64,000 nt of DNA from NCBI RefSeq assembly GCF_001664485.1, contig NZ_CP013630.1, positions 313,001 through 377,000 on the forward strand, written 5' to 3'. This document shows, piece after piece, positions 33,255 through 42,528 of the stretch. Each line of letters opens with the position of its first letter. The stretch's first letter is position 1. The translations under genes were made by a program, and so were the position numbers. This DNA is from Rhizobium sp. N324 (GTDB lineage: Bacteria > Pseudomonadota > Alphaproteobacteria > Rhizobiales > Rhizobiaceae). The notes beneath the pieces are model-generated. The model did no database searches and had not been told where the DNA came from. It saw only the letters and a list, made by a program, of their open reading frames with translations.

Positions 33255-34837
33255 AGTGACTCCAGGAATGTAATCAGGGCTGCCCTGTCGTCTTTCGACA
33301 GGGAGGAGAAAGCGTTGCGGGCCTTTTCAGCTTCGCCGCCGTGCCAGAGGATCGCTTCGGTGAGATTCCGCGCACGGCCGTCATGCAGGAAAAAGCTGTG
33401 TCCGCTGACAGTCCGGGTCAGTCCTATACCCCATAGCGGCGGCGTGCGCCATTCACGTCCGCTTGCAAGGCCGACCTGCTGTCCGTCGGCAAGCCCCTCG
33501 CCCATATCGTGCAGAAGAAAGTCGGAATAGGGCCAGATCAGCTGGAAGGACTGTGCCTTGTCGGGCGAATCCCGGCGGGTGACGAATTTCGGCACATGGC
33601 AGGAAATGCAGCCGCTTTCGTAGAAGATTTGCTTGCCCCGCAGGGTCTCGGGGAAGCTCGCCTTGCGGCGCGCGGGTACGGCAAGGTTTTCGGAATAGAA
33701 GGTCACCAGGTCGAGAATGGGACCCGGCGCTTCTTCTTCTCCCAGCCGTTTCTGCACGCCGGTCGGCATATCGAGGCATTTCTCTTCCGCCTTGGTGCAA
33801 TCGCCATGCGCGTCCGGATGGTCGGGTGTCGAAATGCCGATATCATTGGCGAAGGCATCGGCATTCTGATCGCGCACCGTGGCGTTCTGCGCCTTCCAGC
33901 CGAAGCGGCCGAGCGCGATCTTGCCGCTGCGGTGGTCGCGGACGATCGCCGCCTTGCCGGAAATGCCGTCGCCATCGGCATCGTCGGGGTCGGTATGGGC
34001 AAGAATATCGGCCTCGGGGATCGCCTCGATTAGCCCGAGGCCGATCATGGCAGGGGCGACACGGGCCGAGATCGTCGTCGCGGCATCGAGCGGTCCGTAG
34101 GCAAGGTTGGTTGCCGCATAATGCGGCCGGCGCAACGACACGGTCTCGCCGTCGCCAAGTGTCACCGTCTCCTCATCGTAGCGGATCGCCATCCGGCCCT
34201 CGGCGGCAAGGCCGGGAACGGCAAGATCCTGCAGCTGATGGCCATAGACCGGATCGGGGAAATTGAGGGTATCGGCACTCGCTATCGCCTTTTCTTCCTC
34301 CGCCGTCCCGGCCGCACGGGAAAGCCGCAGGAACATCGAGACGGCGCTTGTGCCTCCCTCCGGCGGTTTGCCGCGGCCGTCATTGAGGTGACAGCTCATG
34401 CAGGAGCGGGCGTTGAAGAGCGGCCCGAGCCCATCGGAGGCCTGCGTCGAAGACGGTGAGGATACCCAGAGCTTGCGGAAAAGCGCGTTGCCGAGCTTGA
34501 AATTCTGCTCTTCCTCGAATGGGATATTGGCCGAAATATGCGAGAAACTGTCTTCGGTAACGGGATCGATCGAGGTTGCGCCGCCCGCCTGCATCGCCTC
34601 ATATTGCTCGGCCTTGGAAAAATCCTTGGTCGGTTGGGTGACGTCGGCGATGCGTTTCAGATCAGCCGCGGAAAGATCGGTGCGTTTGGTTGGAAGATCG
34701 AAACCGGCGGCAAAAGCCACGGGCGCTCCGGCAAGGGCCGCGAAAACGGCGAGGCGAAGGAAGAGACGGAATTTTGAGAGAAGGTGATGAGCCCGAGCGG
34801 CAAGCTTGAGGGTGCTGACGCGCGCTTCCCTTTCCAC
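33251..34837 (-). CDS. Di-heme oxidoreductase family protein (DUF1111)
   Basis: About 528 residues. Two heme c sites are visible, CMSCHLNDG and CISCHVPKF, plus a final heme-ligand region near PPLWGIGLTRTVSGHSFFLHDGRARNL. The family (often called thiol oxidoreductase) is periplasmic. No in-frame ATG precedes the signal peptide except one beyond an inserted repeat. The best start is GTG 34837, which gives basic residues and then FRLFLRLAVFAALAGAPVAFAA. It lies between the two imelysin genes on the same strand. Confidence 0.85.
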   Translation of the reverse strand: MEREARVSTLKLAARAHHLLSKFRLFLRLAVFAALAGAPVAFAAGFDLPTKRTDLSAADLKRIADVTQPTKDFSKAEQYEAMQAGGATSIDPVTEDSFSHISANIPFEEEQNFKLGNALFRKLWVSSPSSTQASDGLGPLFNARSCMSCHLNDGRGKPPEGGTSAVSMFLRLSRAAGTAEEEKAIASADTLNFPDPVYGHQLQDLAVPGLAAEGRMAIRYDEETVTLGDGETVSLRRPHYAATNLAYGPLDAATTISARVAPAMIGLGLIEAIPEADILAHTDPDDADGDGISGKAAIVRDHRSGKIALGRFGWKAQNATVRDQNADAFANDIGISTPDHPDAHGDCTKAEEKCLDMPTGVQKRLGEEEAPGPILDLVTFYSENLAVPARRKASFPETLRGKQIFYESGCISCHVPKFVTRRDSPDKAQSFQLIWPYSDFLLHDMGEGLADGQQVGLASGREWRTPPLWGIGLTRTVSGHSFFLHDGRARNLTEAILWHGGEAEKARNAFSSLSKDDRAALITFLESL

Positions 34838-34838
34838 G

Positions 34839-35010
34839 CCCTCATTCCTGTCCTCGGGCTTGACCCGAGGGATGTCACAGGAATCCAGTGCGCCCGAGTC
34901 CTTGGGCGCGGAAGACTTCCCTTTGACCAAGTCATTCACGGCGCCGACGCGCCGTGGCTGGATTCCTGTGACATCCCTCGGGCAAAGCCCTGAGGGCACA
35001 GGAATGAGGG
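34839..35010. repeat. 172-bp inverted-repeat element between imelysin and di-heme genes
   Basis: The ends (34839-34888 and 34958-35010) are imperfect inverted copies: CCCTCATTCCTGTCC against GGCACAGGAATGAGGG, and GATGTCACAGGAATCCAG against CTGGATTCCTGTGACATC. The 17-mer at 34853-34869 is identical to 12935-12951 in the element after xseA. It ends two bases before the proposed start of the di-heme gene, inside the operon. Confidence 0.75.
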
Positions 35011-35072
35011 AAGTAACAAATCGCATTTCAGAGTCCGGGCCGCCTCGAAAGCCGAAGCGGCCCGCCTTTTGC

Positions 35073-36347
35073 TTATTTGAAGACGGCGTTAGGATTATCC
35101 AAGCTGTCGGAACCTTCAAGCTGAACTGTGCCGAGATCGAGTGCGGCAATAACGCGCTGTACCGATTTCGTCTGGTCGATCAGCCCGTCGATAGCGGCCT
35201 GGACGACGGCATTGCCTTCCTTGTTGCCCTCGCCGATCATCTGGTCGTACTTCTCGACCGTCTCGCCGCGCTTTGCCATGGCGTTCATGGCATCGAGCGT
35301 CTTGTTGAGTTTGCCTTCCAACTCCGCATCGAGCGCCTTGTCCTTGGCGGCCACCAGGTCGTGCAGCGACGGGCCGGTGAGCTTGGTGCCGTCGACGCGC
35401 GTATAGTTGCCGGTATAGGCGGCGGCGATGCCGATCGCGTCGTTGAGATGCGAGTTGTAGGTATTATCGGAGAAGCAATCATGCTCTTCTTCAGGATCGT
35501 GCAGCAGCAGGCCGAGCTTCATGCGCTCGCCGGCAAGCTCGCCATAGGAGAGCGAACCCATGCCCGTCAAGATCGCAACCAGGCCGGCCTTCGGGTCGGC
35601 TTCGACGTTCTTCGTCGCAGCGCCGTCCGCCTTCCAGTTATCGGTCATTTCCTGCAGGTCGGACACCAGCAGCGTGGAGGCGGATTTCAGATATTCAGCG
35701 CGGCGGTCGCAATTGCCGTGCGTGCAGTTCTTGAGATCGTAATCGGTTGCCGGGCGGTCGCCGGCGCCGGGTCCCGTGCCGTTCAGATCCTGGCCCCAGA
35801 GGAGGAATTCGATAGCGTGGTAGCCGGTGGCGACGTTGGCTTCGATGCCGCCGGCCTCGGCGAGCGTGCCGGAGAGGAATTCCGGCGTCAGCTTGGAGGC
35901 GTCCACGTCCTTGCCGTCGATCTTGATCGTCTTGTTGGCGATGACATTGGCCACATAAAGCGAATTTTCGTCGCTCTCGGTGCCGTAGGAGGGGTCGACA
36001 TAGTCGATCAGACCTTCATCGAGAGGCCATGCATTAACCTTGCCTTCCCAGTCGTCGACGATCGGATTGCCGAAGCGATAGACTTCCGTCTGCTGGTAGG
36101 GAACGCGCGCCTTGATCCAGGCGTCCCGGGCGGACTTCAGCGTCGCGTCATCAGGCGCCTTCAGGAAGGCGTCGATCGCGGCGTCGAGCGCCTTCGCCGT
36201 GGTCAGCGAGTCTTCGTATTTCGCATGCGCCACCTCGGCATAGTGTTTCACCACGGCGGCCGCATCGGTCTCGGCATGCGCGGGAAGGGCGAGCAGGGCG
36301 GCGGGGGCAATCGCCACCACCGCTGCGCGGAATGTATTGAGCTTCAT
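35073..36347 (-). CDS. Imelysin family protein
   Basis: A 424-residue protein with a Sec signal peptide (AAVVAIAPAALLALPAHA, cut near residue 25). The imelysin GxHxxE motif is intact as GYHAIE at residues 175-180, with the usual LLWGQDLNGTGPGAGDRPATDY after it and a CTHGNCDRRAEYL segment. Related proteins (IrpA, IcmP, EfeO-like) are iron-regulated periplasmic or outer-membrane proteins of debated function. It is first in a four-gene set and has an Irr-box-like palindrome about 80 bases upstream. Confidence 0.93.
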   Translation of the reverse strand: MKLNTFRAAVVAIAPAALLALPAHAETDAAAVVKHYAEVAHAKYEDSLTTAKALDAAIDAFLKAPDDATLKSARDAWIKARVPYQQTEVYRFGNPIVDDWEGKVNAWPLDEGLIDYVDPSYGTESDENSLYVANVIANKTIKIDGKDVDASKLTPEFLSGTLAEAGGIEANVATGYHAIEFLLWGQDLNGTGPGAGDRPATDYDLKNCTHGNCDRRAEYLKSASTLLVSDLQEMTDNWKADGAATKNVEADPKAGLVAILTGMGSLSYGELAGERMKLGLLLHDPEEEHDCFSDNTYNSHLNDAIGIAAAYTGNYTRVDGTKLTGPSLHDLVAAKDKALDAELEGKLNKTLDAMNAMAKRGETVEKYDQMIGEGNKEGNAVVQAAIDGLIDQTKSVQRVIAALDLGTVQLEGSDSLDNPNAVFK

Positions 36348-36413
36348 GATCCTCTCCTGTGACGGATCTTCCGTCTAAATCGGGCTCCGTCTCTTCGCCC
36401 AAAAGCAAACTTG

Positions 36414-36445
36414 TGTCAAATGCTCTAGTTTGGAATGGTTTTAAG
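36414..36445 (-). promoter_or_regulatory. Possible Irr (iron control element) box and -35 before the imelysin gene
   Basis: TTTGGAATGGTTTTAAG (36429-36445) differs at three positions from the palindromic Irr/ICE pattern TTTAGAA-N3-TTCTAAA. A minus-strand TTGACA lies at 36419-36414. No good -10 follows at the right distance. The site is on the upstream side of the imelysin operon only. The call is inference. Confidence 0.45.
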
Positions 36446-36528
36446 GATGGAGAGGGCCTGCAAACGCGCTTGTTTTGCAGCGGATTCGCCCGGAAAATCG
36501 GCAGCCGCCGCGCGCTTTCGCCGCGGGC

Positions 36529-37818
36529 TCAGCCCTTGCGCTGCATGCGGCAGAAGAAGAAGCCGTCCGTGTCGGTGGAAGCCGGCGTCAGCGTCAGCGT
36601 CAGCCCGTCGGAAGAGTGCGGGCGCGGGGCGTCTTTGCCGAAGAGGCCATCCCAGGCGGGCAGGGCGCTGACGATTTGGAAATCGGGAGTGTCAGCCGTG
36701 AAGCGGCGCACCTGTTCCTCATTTTCCTGGGGCAGCACCGAGCAGGTGACGTAGATCAGCTCGCCGCCCGGTTTGACGAAGCCGCCTGCCTGCGCCAGTG
36801 CGTCCTGCTGCTGGGCGGTACGCTCGTCGAGGTTCTTTGCCGTCAGCCGCCATTTCGTGTCGGGACGGCGGCGCCATGTACCGGTGCCGGTGCAGGGCGC
36901 ATCGACCAGCACCTTGTCGCAACGCCCGGCAAGGCCGGAAAGCCCCCTGGCGTCGTCATGCACCTGGACATTGCGCGTGCCTGCCCGCTTCAGCCGCTCG
37001 ATGATCGGCGCCAGCCGTTTGCGGTCGGCGTCATAGGCGTGAACCTGTCCCTTGTTCCGCATGGCGGCCGCCATGGCGAGCGTCTTGCCGCCGCCGCCGG
37101 CGCAATAATCGAGAACCTGGTCGCCCTCATGGGCGAGCACCAGATCGGCGACGATCTGCGATCCTTCATCCTGAACTTCGAACCAGCCTTTTTGGAACGA
37201 TAGCTCGGCCGTCACGTTGGGAAGACGCGAGGCGCCTTCGCCGGCGGCAATCCGGATGCCGTAGCGGGCGATCTTCGCCGCCTGCGCGCCGGCTCTTTCG
37301 AGCGCCTTGACGGCCTTGTCGCGGGAGGATTTTAAAATGTTGGCGCGCAGATCAAGCGTCGGTCGCGCCGCGAGCGTCTGTGCCTCGGTAAGCCAGTTGG
37401 CGCCGAAGGCCTGTTCGAAGGAGGGTTGGATCCATTCGGGAATATCACCGCGGATATGCGGCGGCGCGTCGTCGAGCGAACGGCTTGCAAAGGCGGCCGC
37501 GGCATCGGCGCTCAGCGGCGCCGGCGCGAACTTGTCGTCCGCCAGTTCGGTGGCAAGACTGTCCGGTGTAAAACCCCATTGGCGAAACATGACGGCATAG
37601 GCAATCGCTGCGGCACTGTCGTCATCCATCAGCCAGGCATGGGAAAGCCGCATGCGCAGGGCGTCATAGACGATGTTGCCGATCGCCGCACGATCGCCGG
37701 AACCGGCGAAGCGGTGCGCAAGGCCCCAGTCCTTCAGCGCGTCGGCAACGGGCCGCTTGCGGGCATCGATATCCGCGAGCACAGAAATCGCCCCTTCGAG
37801 GCGGCCGCCCAGACGCAT
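36529..37818 (-). CDS. RsmB/NOP family 16S rRNA m5C methyltransferase
   Basis: A 429-residue protein. The N-terminal NusB-like/RsmB region covers about 1-140. The Rossmann methyltransferase core has SAM motif I DYCAGGGGKTLAMAAAM at about 245, the DAPCTGTGTWRRRPD loop with the acid-base Cys, and the catalytic TCSVLPQENEEQV. It methylates cytosine-5 in rRNA. AGGAG lies nine bases before the ATG. The length fits the alphaproteobacterial form. I did not assign rsmB because several paralogues exist. Confidence 0.92.
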   Translation of the reverse strand: MRLGGRLEGAISVLADIDARKRPVADALKDWGLAHRFAGSGDRAAIGNIVYDALRMRLSHAWLMDDDSAAAIAYAVMFRQWGFTPDSLATELADDKFAPAPLSADAAAAFASRSLDDAPPHIRGDIPEWIQPSFEQAFGANWLTEAQTLAARPTLDLRANILKSSRDKAVKALERAGAQAAKIARYGIRIAAGEGASRLPNVTAELSFQKGWFEVQDEGSQIVADLVLAHEGDQVLDYCAGGGGKTLAMAAAMRNKGQVHAYDADRKRLAPIIERLKRAGTRNVQVHDDARGLSGLAGRCDKVLVDAPCTGTGTWRRRPDTKWRLTAKNLDERTAQQQDALAQAGGFVKPGGELIYVTCSVLPQENEEQVRRFTADTPDFQIVSALPAWDGLFGKDAPRPHSSDGLTLTLTPASTDTDGFFFCRMQRKG

Positions 37819-37949
37819 TCACTAGTCTCCTGTTGCCGTGGTATGCGATTGATCCGCGCTGGATTGTTCGCAAGTCTCAACCGCGTGGTAACCGCGATTG
37901 ACGGCAAGAGCAAGCGCCGCTGACGGCGCAGCTGGGTTGTCAGGCTCGA

Positions 37950-37997
37950 CTGTCAGCCTTAGCTGATCACCCCCGGCTGTCAGCTTAGCTGATCACC
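37950..37997. repeat. Tandem duplication at the 3' end of rlpA
   Basis: The sequence CTGTCAGCCTTAGCTGATCACC (37950-37971) is repeated as CTGTCAGCTTAGCTGATCACC (37977-37997) with one base missing. The second copy contains the stop codon and last two codons of the RlpA gene, so the gene's end is duplicated just downstream. Confidence 0.6.
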
Positions 37998-38347
37998 TGG
38001 TAGCAAACCTTCGCGGTGCCGGAGCTCACCATGCCGATGTTTTGTGCCGCAGCGCGTGAGAGGTCGAGCACCCGGCCACGGATGAACGGACCGCGATCAT
38101 TGATGCGAACGACGACGGTGCGGCCATTGTTGCGGTTGGTGACCTTGACCTTGGTGCCGAATGCAAGCGAACGATGTGCGGCAGTCAAGACGGCAGGATT
38201 CATACGTTCTCCGGAAGCAGTTTTGGAGTGAAGTGCGTACCATGAAGCACCGCCGCAGCCATTTCCAGCAAAACTCTCCGCCGGAAGCAGGCAAGAGCAG
38301 GCTGCAATAGTTACGGCAGCGACAATAGAACGACGTATTTTCTTCAA
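37985..38347 (-). CDS. RlpA-like double-psi beta-barrel protein
   Basis: About 120 residues. A signal peptide ([26 protein letters not shown]) precedes a DPBB domain with [34 protein letters not shown] and [20 protein letters not shown], the family signature. It probably acts as a septal lytic transglycosylase or peptidoglycan-binding protein. It has no SPOR domain. The TTG at 38347 is preferred because GAGGGA lies upstream and it starts the signal peptide. GTG 38377 is the alternative but has its AAGGG too close. Confidence 0.85.
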   Translation of the reverse strand: MKKIRRSIVAAVTIAACSCLLPAESFAGNGCGGASWYALHSKTASGERMNPAVLTAAHRSLAFGTKVKVTNRNNGRTVVVRINDRGPFIRGRVLDLSRAAAQNIGMVSSGTAKVCYQVIS

Positions 38348-38377
38348 AACAGAGTATCCCTCAACTATTGAACTCAC

Positions 38378-38754
38378 GCCCTTGCAGGCGGCGGGGCTTA
38401 AATCTGTGAAAAAGTGGCGAAAAAGTGCCGCGCATGATCACGGAATGTTACAGATTGCAACATTCGTGAGCGCGGTGACGGAATTTCGGAAGCGGGCAGT
38501 GATCGCTGAGCCAGAAAAAACGCAGTGAAATCAGTTAAAATCCGAACGAATTTTTCAGTGAAGCGGTTAACATCCCCGCGTTCACAAAAATCGCGAAAAT
38601 TTTTTTCCGGCTTCGCCATATTTTCCGCCACATTTGCGCAAATTTAAAGGCCGTTAACCATAATATACGGCCAAAATCGTCCCGCCAAATGGGGAAAGTA
38701 GGTATTTCCTACTCATTTTGGGTGCTGATGCTGGGCATATGAAACGCTTGGGCT
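38378..38754. other. AT-rich intergenic region upstream of rlpA
   Basis: No gene is supported in this 377-base stretch. It is clearly richer in A and T than its surroundings, with A- and T-tracts around 38590-38660. It contains TTAACCAT at 38655-38662, which matches a CtrA half-site, preceded by TTAA six bases earlier rather than the usual seven. It probably holds the rlpA promoter and a long leader. Confidence 0.5.
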
Positions 38755-39624
38755 CTAACCCCGCCAGGAGCCGTCCTGCCACAATTGCGCTAGCGACATC
38801 GGATAGTTCGGGAAGGAGAATTCGAAGCCGGCGGCCTTGAGTTTCGCATTCGAAACCCGCTTGTTTTCGCCGTAGAAGGAGCGCGCCATCGGCGTCAGCT
38901 CGGCGGTCTCAAACGCCTGCTCCGGCGGCGGTTCCACGCCCATCAGTCGCGCCGCCTCGACGATCACATCCTGCGGCGGGCCAGGGCGATCGTCGGTGAT
39001 ATTGTAGATGCCGCCGAGGCGCTGGTCCGACAGGAAGCGGGTCGCCGCGCCGATATCCTCGACGCGGATGCGGTTGAACACCTGGTCCTTCTTGATCAGC
39101 CGCCGCGCCGTGCCTTTTTCCAGATTGCAGAAGGCGTTGCGTCCCGGCCCGTAAATACCGGAAAGGCGAAGCACCGCCGCCGGCACGCCGCGCTCCCGGC
39201 CCATTGCCAGCCAGCCCTCTTCCGCTTCGAGCCGCTCCTTCGAGCGCCCGGAAACCGGCACGCAGGGCGTTTCCTCGTTTATCCAAGCGCCCTTGTGGTC
39301 GCCATAGACGCCGACGGTGGAGAGATAACCGATCCATTCGAGCCCGTGTGGCAGGCTTGCGCCGTCTTCGCCGAGCAGCCGCAGCAGCGGGTCGGCCTTT
39401 CCAGGTGCGATCGACTGCACGAGATGGGTGACATCAGCCAGGGCCCGGCGCAATTCGTCCTCCATGGTCTCGCCGTCGAAAAGGAAGGCTTCGACGCCGT
39501 TCTGCCGGAGCACGTCCATCTTGTCGGCCGAGCGCGTGGTGCCGGAAATGCGCACGCCGCCGCCGGCGAAGGCCTTGGCGATCGCCGTGCCGGAATAACC
39601 GCAGCCAAAAATCATCACATGCAT
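38755..39624 (-). CDS. NAD(P)-binding protein, YeeZ-like SDR family
   Basis: A 289-residue extended-SDR-like protein from ATG 39624. The nucleotide-binding motif is FGCGYSGTAIAKAF, and GYLSTVGVYGDHKGAWINE contains the catalytic-region Tyr. IYGPGRNAF and IYNITDDRP match YeeZ/GalE-like proteins. The substrate is unknown. Its start overlaps the stop of queG by one base (TGATG), so translation is likely coupled. No link to queuosine synthesis is established. Confidence 0.88.
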   Translation of the reverse strand: MHVMIFGCGYSGTAIAKAFAGGGVRISGTTRSADKMDVLRQNGVEAFLFDGETMEDELRRALADVTHLVQSIAPGKADPLLRLLGEDGASLPHGLEWIGYLSTVGVYGDHKGAWINEETPCVPVSGRSKERLEAEEGWLAMGRERGVPAAVLRLSGIYGPGRNAFCNLEKGTARRLIKKDQVFNRIRVEDIGAATRFLSDQRLGGIYNITDDRPGPPQDVIVEAARLMGVEPPPEQAFETAELTPMARSFYGENKRVSNAKLKAAGFEFSFPNYPMSLAQLWQDGSWRG

Positions 39625-40781
39625 CAGCCCACTCCTGCCAGCCGCCATTCATTCAGCACGTCGTCGTCGGTCTCATCAGCCCTTTGTGTCGCAAGGCCTG
39701 AAAAGTCGCCAGCCTCCATCAGTCGCGACAGCGCCCACACCGCCATTCCCCGCACCACCGGCGAGGCATCGTCGGCGAGCAGCCGACATTGGGCGATAAG
39801 AGCCTTCTCGCCGGAATTGCCGGCGGCGATCAGCACATTGCGGATGAAGCGATCGCGGCCGATCCGCTTCACCGGCGAGCCGCTGAAGAAGGCGCGGAAG
39901 GCGGCATCGTCAAGTGTCAGCAGAAAGGCGATCGACGGCTCCTGCAGATCGTCCCGCGCCTTCAGCTTCATCTCGGAGGCCGCACTTGCGAACTTGTTCC
40001 AGGGACAGGCGGCGAGACAATCGTCGCAGCCATAGATGCGATTGCCGATCGGCACCCGCAGCGCGGGGTCGATCGGACCCTTATGCTCGATGGTAAGATA
40101 GGAGATGCAGCGCCGCGCATCGATCTGATAGGGTGCCGGAAAGGCGGCCGTCGGGCAGACGTCGAGGCAGGCGCGGCAGGAGCCGCAATGATCCGTCTCT
40201 TTAGCGTCGACGGCGAGATCGGCGGTGGTGAACATGCTGCCGAGAAACAGCCAGGAACCGTGCGCGCGGCTGACGAGGTTGGTATGTTTGCCCTGCCAGC
40301 CGAGCCCGGCTGCCGCTGCCAGCGGCTTTTCCATGACAGGCGCGGTATCGACGAAGACTTTGACATCGGCGCCGGCCCGCGCCGCAAATCGCGTGGCGAT
40401 CTCTTTCAGCCGGCCCTTGATGATGTCGTGATAGTCGCGGTTGCGGGCATAGACCGATATCGCCGCTCTATCGGATTTGCCGAGGATGCCGCGCGGATCT
40501 TCCTCCGGCGCATAGTTGAGGCCGAAGACGACCACGGATCGCACCTCGCTCCAGAGGGTGCGCGGATCGCCGCGCCGCTCTCGCGTCTCCGCCATCCACT
40601 CCATCGTGCCATGGCGCCCGGCATCGATGAACTGGCCAAGGCGCTCTTTGGCTTCGGGAATCGCGTCGGGCCGCGTGATGCGGCAGAGATCGAAGCCCTT
40701 GGCGGCTGATTCTGCCCGCACGAACATGGTCAAATTGTCGCGGCGGCGGCGCTCTTTGTCATCTCTATCGGCTTCGGGCAT
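39624..40781 (-). CDS. queG: Epoxyqueuosine reductase
   Basis: A 385-residue cobalamin-dependent iron-sulfur enzyme. The two [4Fe-4S] clusters are held by [16 protein letters not shown] and [13 protein letters not shown], with the catalytic Asp region [11 protein letters not shown] and the [11 protein letters not shown] loop before them. The C-terminal HEAT-like repeat includes [15 protein letters not shown]. It reduces epoxyqueuosine to queuosine in tRNA. Downstream of it is the YeeZ-like gene and upstream a GST gene, all on the same strand. Confidence 0.96.
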   Translation of the reverse strand: MPEADRDDKERRRRDNLTMFVRAESAAKGFDLCRITRPDAIPEAKERLGQFIDAGRHGTMEWMAETRERRGDPRTLWSEVRSVVVFGLNYAPEEDPRGILGKSDRAAISVYARNRDYHDIIKGRLKEIATRFAARAGADVKVFVDTAPVMEKPLAAAAGLGWQGKHTNLVSRAHGSWLFLGSMFTTADLAVDAKETDHCGSCRACLDVCPTAAFPAPYQIDARRCISYLTIEHKGPIDPALRVPIGNRIYGCDDCLAACPWNKFASAASEMKLKARDDLQEPSIAFLLTLDDAAFRAFFSGSPVKRIGRDRFIRNVLIAAGNSGEKALIAQCRLLADDASPVVRGMAVWALSRLMEAGDFSGLATQRADETDDDVLNEWRLAGVG

Positions 40782-40793
40782 GGAGAGCCCTCG

Positions 40794-41486
40794 TCAGAAA
40801 TCCAGATCGGCATAATGCGAAACCGGCGTCAAGCCGCGCACCCGCTCGGTCAGCATCGGCCGGAAGGAGGGGCGCGATTTCAGCCGCTGGTACCAGTCCT
40901 TGACGACGGGCGCATCCGCCCAGTCGATCTCGCCGAGATAATCGAGGATCGAGATCGAGGCCGCGGCGGCAAGGTCGGCATAGCTCATCCGCTCGCCCGC
41001 CAGCCATTGGCGCGAGCCGGCAAGCCAGGTGAGATAGCGCATATGCTGGCGGATATTCGCGCGGGCCGTGCGTAAAATCTTCGAATCCGGCGCGCCGCCG
41101 CCCTGATCTGATGTCATCTGCAACTTGTAGACCCGCTCGCGGGCGAGCGGCTTGGTCACGTCGTTTTCCATCTTCTGCATGAACCACTCGCTCAGCCGGC
41201 GGATTTCCGCCCGCTGGAAAGGGTCCTCGGCGAGCAGCCGCCGGTCGCGCTTCAACACGCCATGCGTCTCATCCAGGTATTCGGAAATGACGGTCGCGCC
41301 GCAGAGCGCCCGCATGCTGTCGTCGACATAAACAGGCAGCGTGCCGGCCGGGTTGAGCGCCAGGAAATCCCTGCGTTTCTCCCATGTCTGCTCCTCGATC
41401 AGATCCGCCTGATAGCCGTATTCGGCCAGGATCAGCCGGACGAAGCGAGATGCGGATGACATGGGATGATGATAAAGCGTGGGCAT
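40794..41486 (-). CDS. Glutathione S-transferase family protein
   Basis: A 230-residue GST. The N-terminal thioredoxin-like domain begins LYHHPMSSASRFVRLILAEYG and includes ALNPAGTLPVYVDD and ATVISEYLDE, the glutathione-binding loop. The helical C-terminal domain carries LAGERMSYADLAAAASI (N-capping motif). The substrate is unknown. It ends 12 bases before queG on the same strand and may be co-transcribed with it. Confidence 0.92.
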   Translation of the reverse strand: MPTLYHHPMSSASRFVRLILAEYGYQADLIEEQTWEKRRDFLALNPAGTLPVYVDDSMRALCGATVISEYLDETHGVLKRDRRLLAEDPFQRAEIRRLSEWFMQKMENDVTKPLARERVYKLQMTSDQGGGAPDSKILRTARANIRQHMRYLTWLAGSRQWLAGERMSYADLAAAASISILDYLGEIDWADAPVVKDWYQRLKSRPSFRPMLTERVRGLTPVSHYADLDF

Positions 41487-41715
41487 CGATACTCGAGCTT
41501 CGTGATTGCTGTTACAGGACTGTGTGGCAGCTCAGTTATAGCGCCCTAGTCATGACTCATTGGTTGAAGCTATAGGAGCTTGGCCCCGCCAATACAAGCG
41601 AATCGGATTTTACGCCATCTGACAATGGCGAGATACGGTCTAACGAACGAATGGAAGCGGCGGCCTGATCGACCCAAGCGGTCAGGCCCGACCGACCTTT
41701 AAACGGAGACAATGT

Positions 41716-42513
41716 ATGGATTATATCAATGCTGCGCTTCTCGGTATCATCGAGGGGATTACCGAATTTCTGCCGATCTCGAGCACCGGCCATCTGATCA
41801 TTGCGGAGCAATGGCTCGGCCACCGGTCGGACATGTTCAACATCGTCATCCAGGCCGGCGCCATCCTCGCCGTCACCATCATCTACTGGCGTCGGCTGCT
41901 GGATCTGGTGCTTGGCTGGCGGGAGCCTGAGAATCGCGATTATGCCGCCAAGCTGATCGTCGCCTTTCTCATCACTGCGATTCTCGGACTTATCGTCAAA
42001 AAGCTCGGCTTCGAACTGCCGGAGACCGCGACGCCGATTGCCTGGGCGCTGATCATCGGCGGTTTCTGGATGATCTTTGCCGAATGGGCTGCGGCACGCA
42101 AAGCCCCCCATAAGGAGATCACCTGGCTCGTCGCCATCCTGGTCGGCATCGCCCAGATCGTCGCCGGTGTCTTCCCGGGAACCTCGCGCTCCGGCGCCAC
42201 GATCTTCGTCGCCATGCTGGCCGGCACCGGCAACCGCGCCGCAGCAACCGAATTCGCCTTTCTCGTCGGCATTCCCACCATGTATGCGGCGAGCGGCTAT
42301 GAATTGCTGAAGACCTTCAAGGATGGCGGCGCGGCAAACGAAGACTGGACCGCACTCGGCATCGCCTTCGTCGTTTCCACCATCGTCGCGTTCATCGCCG
42401 TCAAATGGCTGCTGGCCTATATCAGAAGCAACCGGTTCACGCTGTTTGCCGTCTACCGCATCATTCTCGGCGTGTTGCTGCTCGGCATGGCCGCAACCGG
42501 CTTGATCGGCTGA
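41716..42513 (+). CDS. uppP: Undecaprenyl-diphosphatase
   Basis: A 265-residue inner-membrane BacA/UppP enzyme with the two signature motifs EGITEFLPISSTGHLI (about residues 12-27) and PGTSRSGATI (about 155-164). It dephosphorylates undecaprenyl diphosphate on the periplasmic side to recycle the lipid carrier for peptidoglycan. GGAG lies eight bases before the ATG. The gene is monocistronic, followed by a strong hairpin terminator. Confidence 0.97.
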   Translation: MDYINAALLGIIEGITEFLPISSTGHLIIAEQWLGHRSDMFNIVIQAGAILAVTIIYWRRLLDLVLGWREPENRDYAAKLIVAFLITAILGLIVKKLGFELPETATPIAWALIIGGFWMIFAEWAAARKAPHKEITWLVAILVGIAQIVAGVFPGTSRSGATIFVAMLAGTGNRAAATEFAFLVGIPTMYAASGYELLKTFKDGGAANEDWTALGIAFVVSTIVAFIAVKWLLAYIRSNRFTLFAVYRIILGVLLLGMAATGLIG

Positions 42514-42528
42514 GGCATCCCAACGCAT

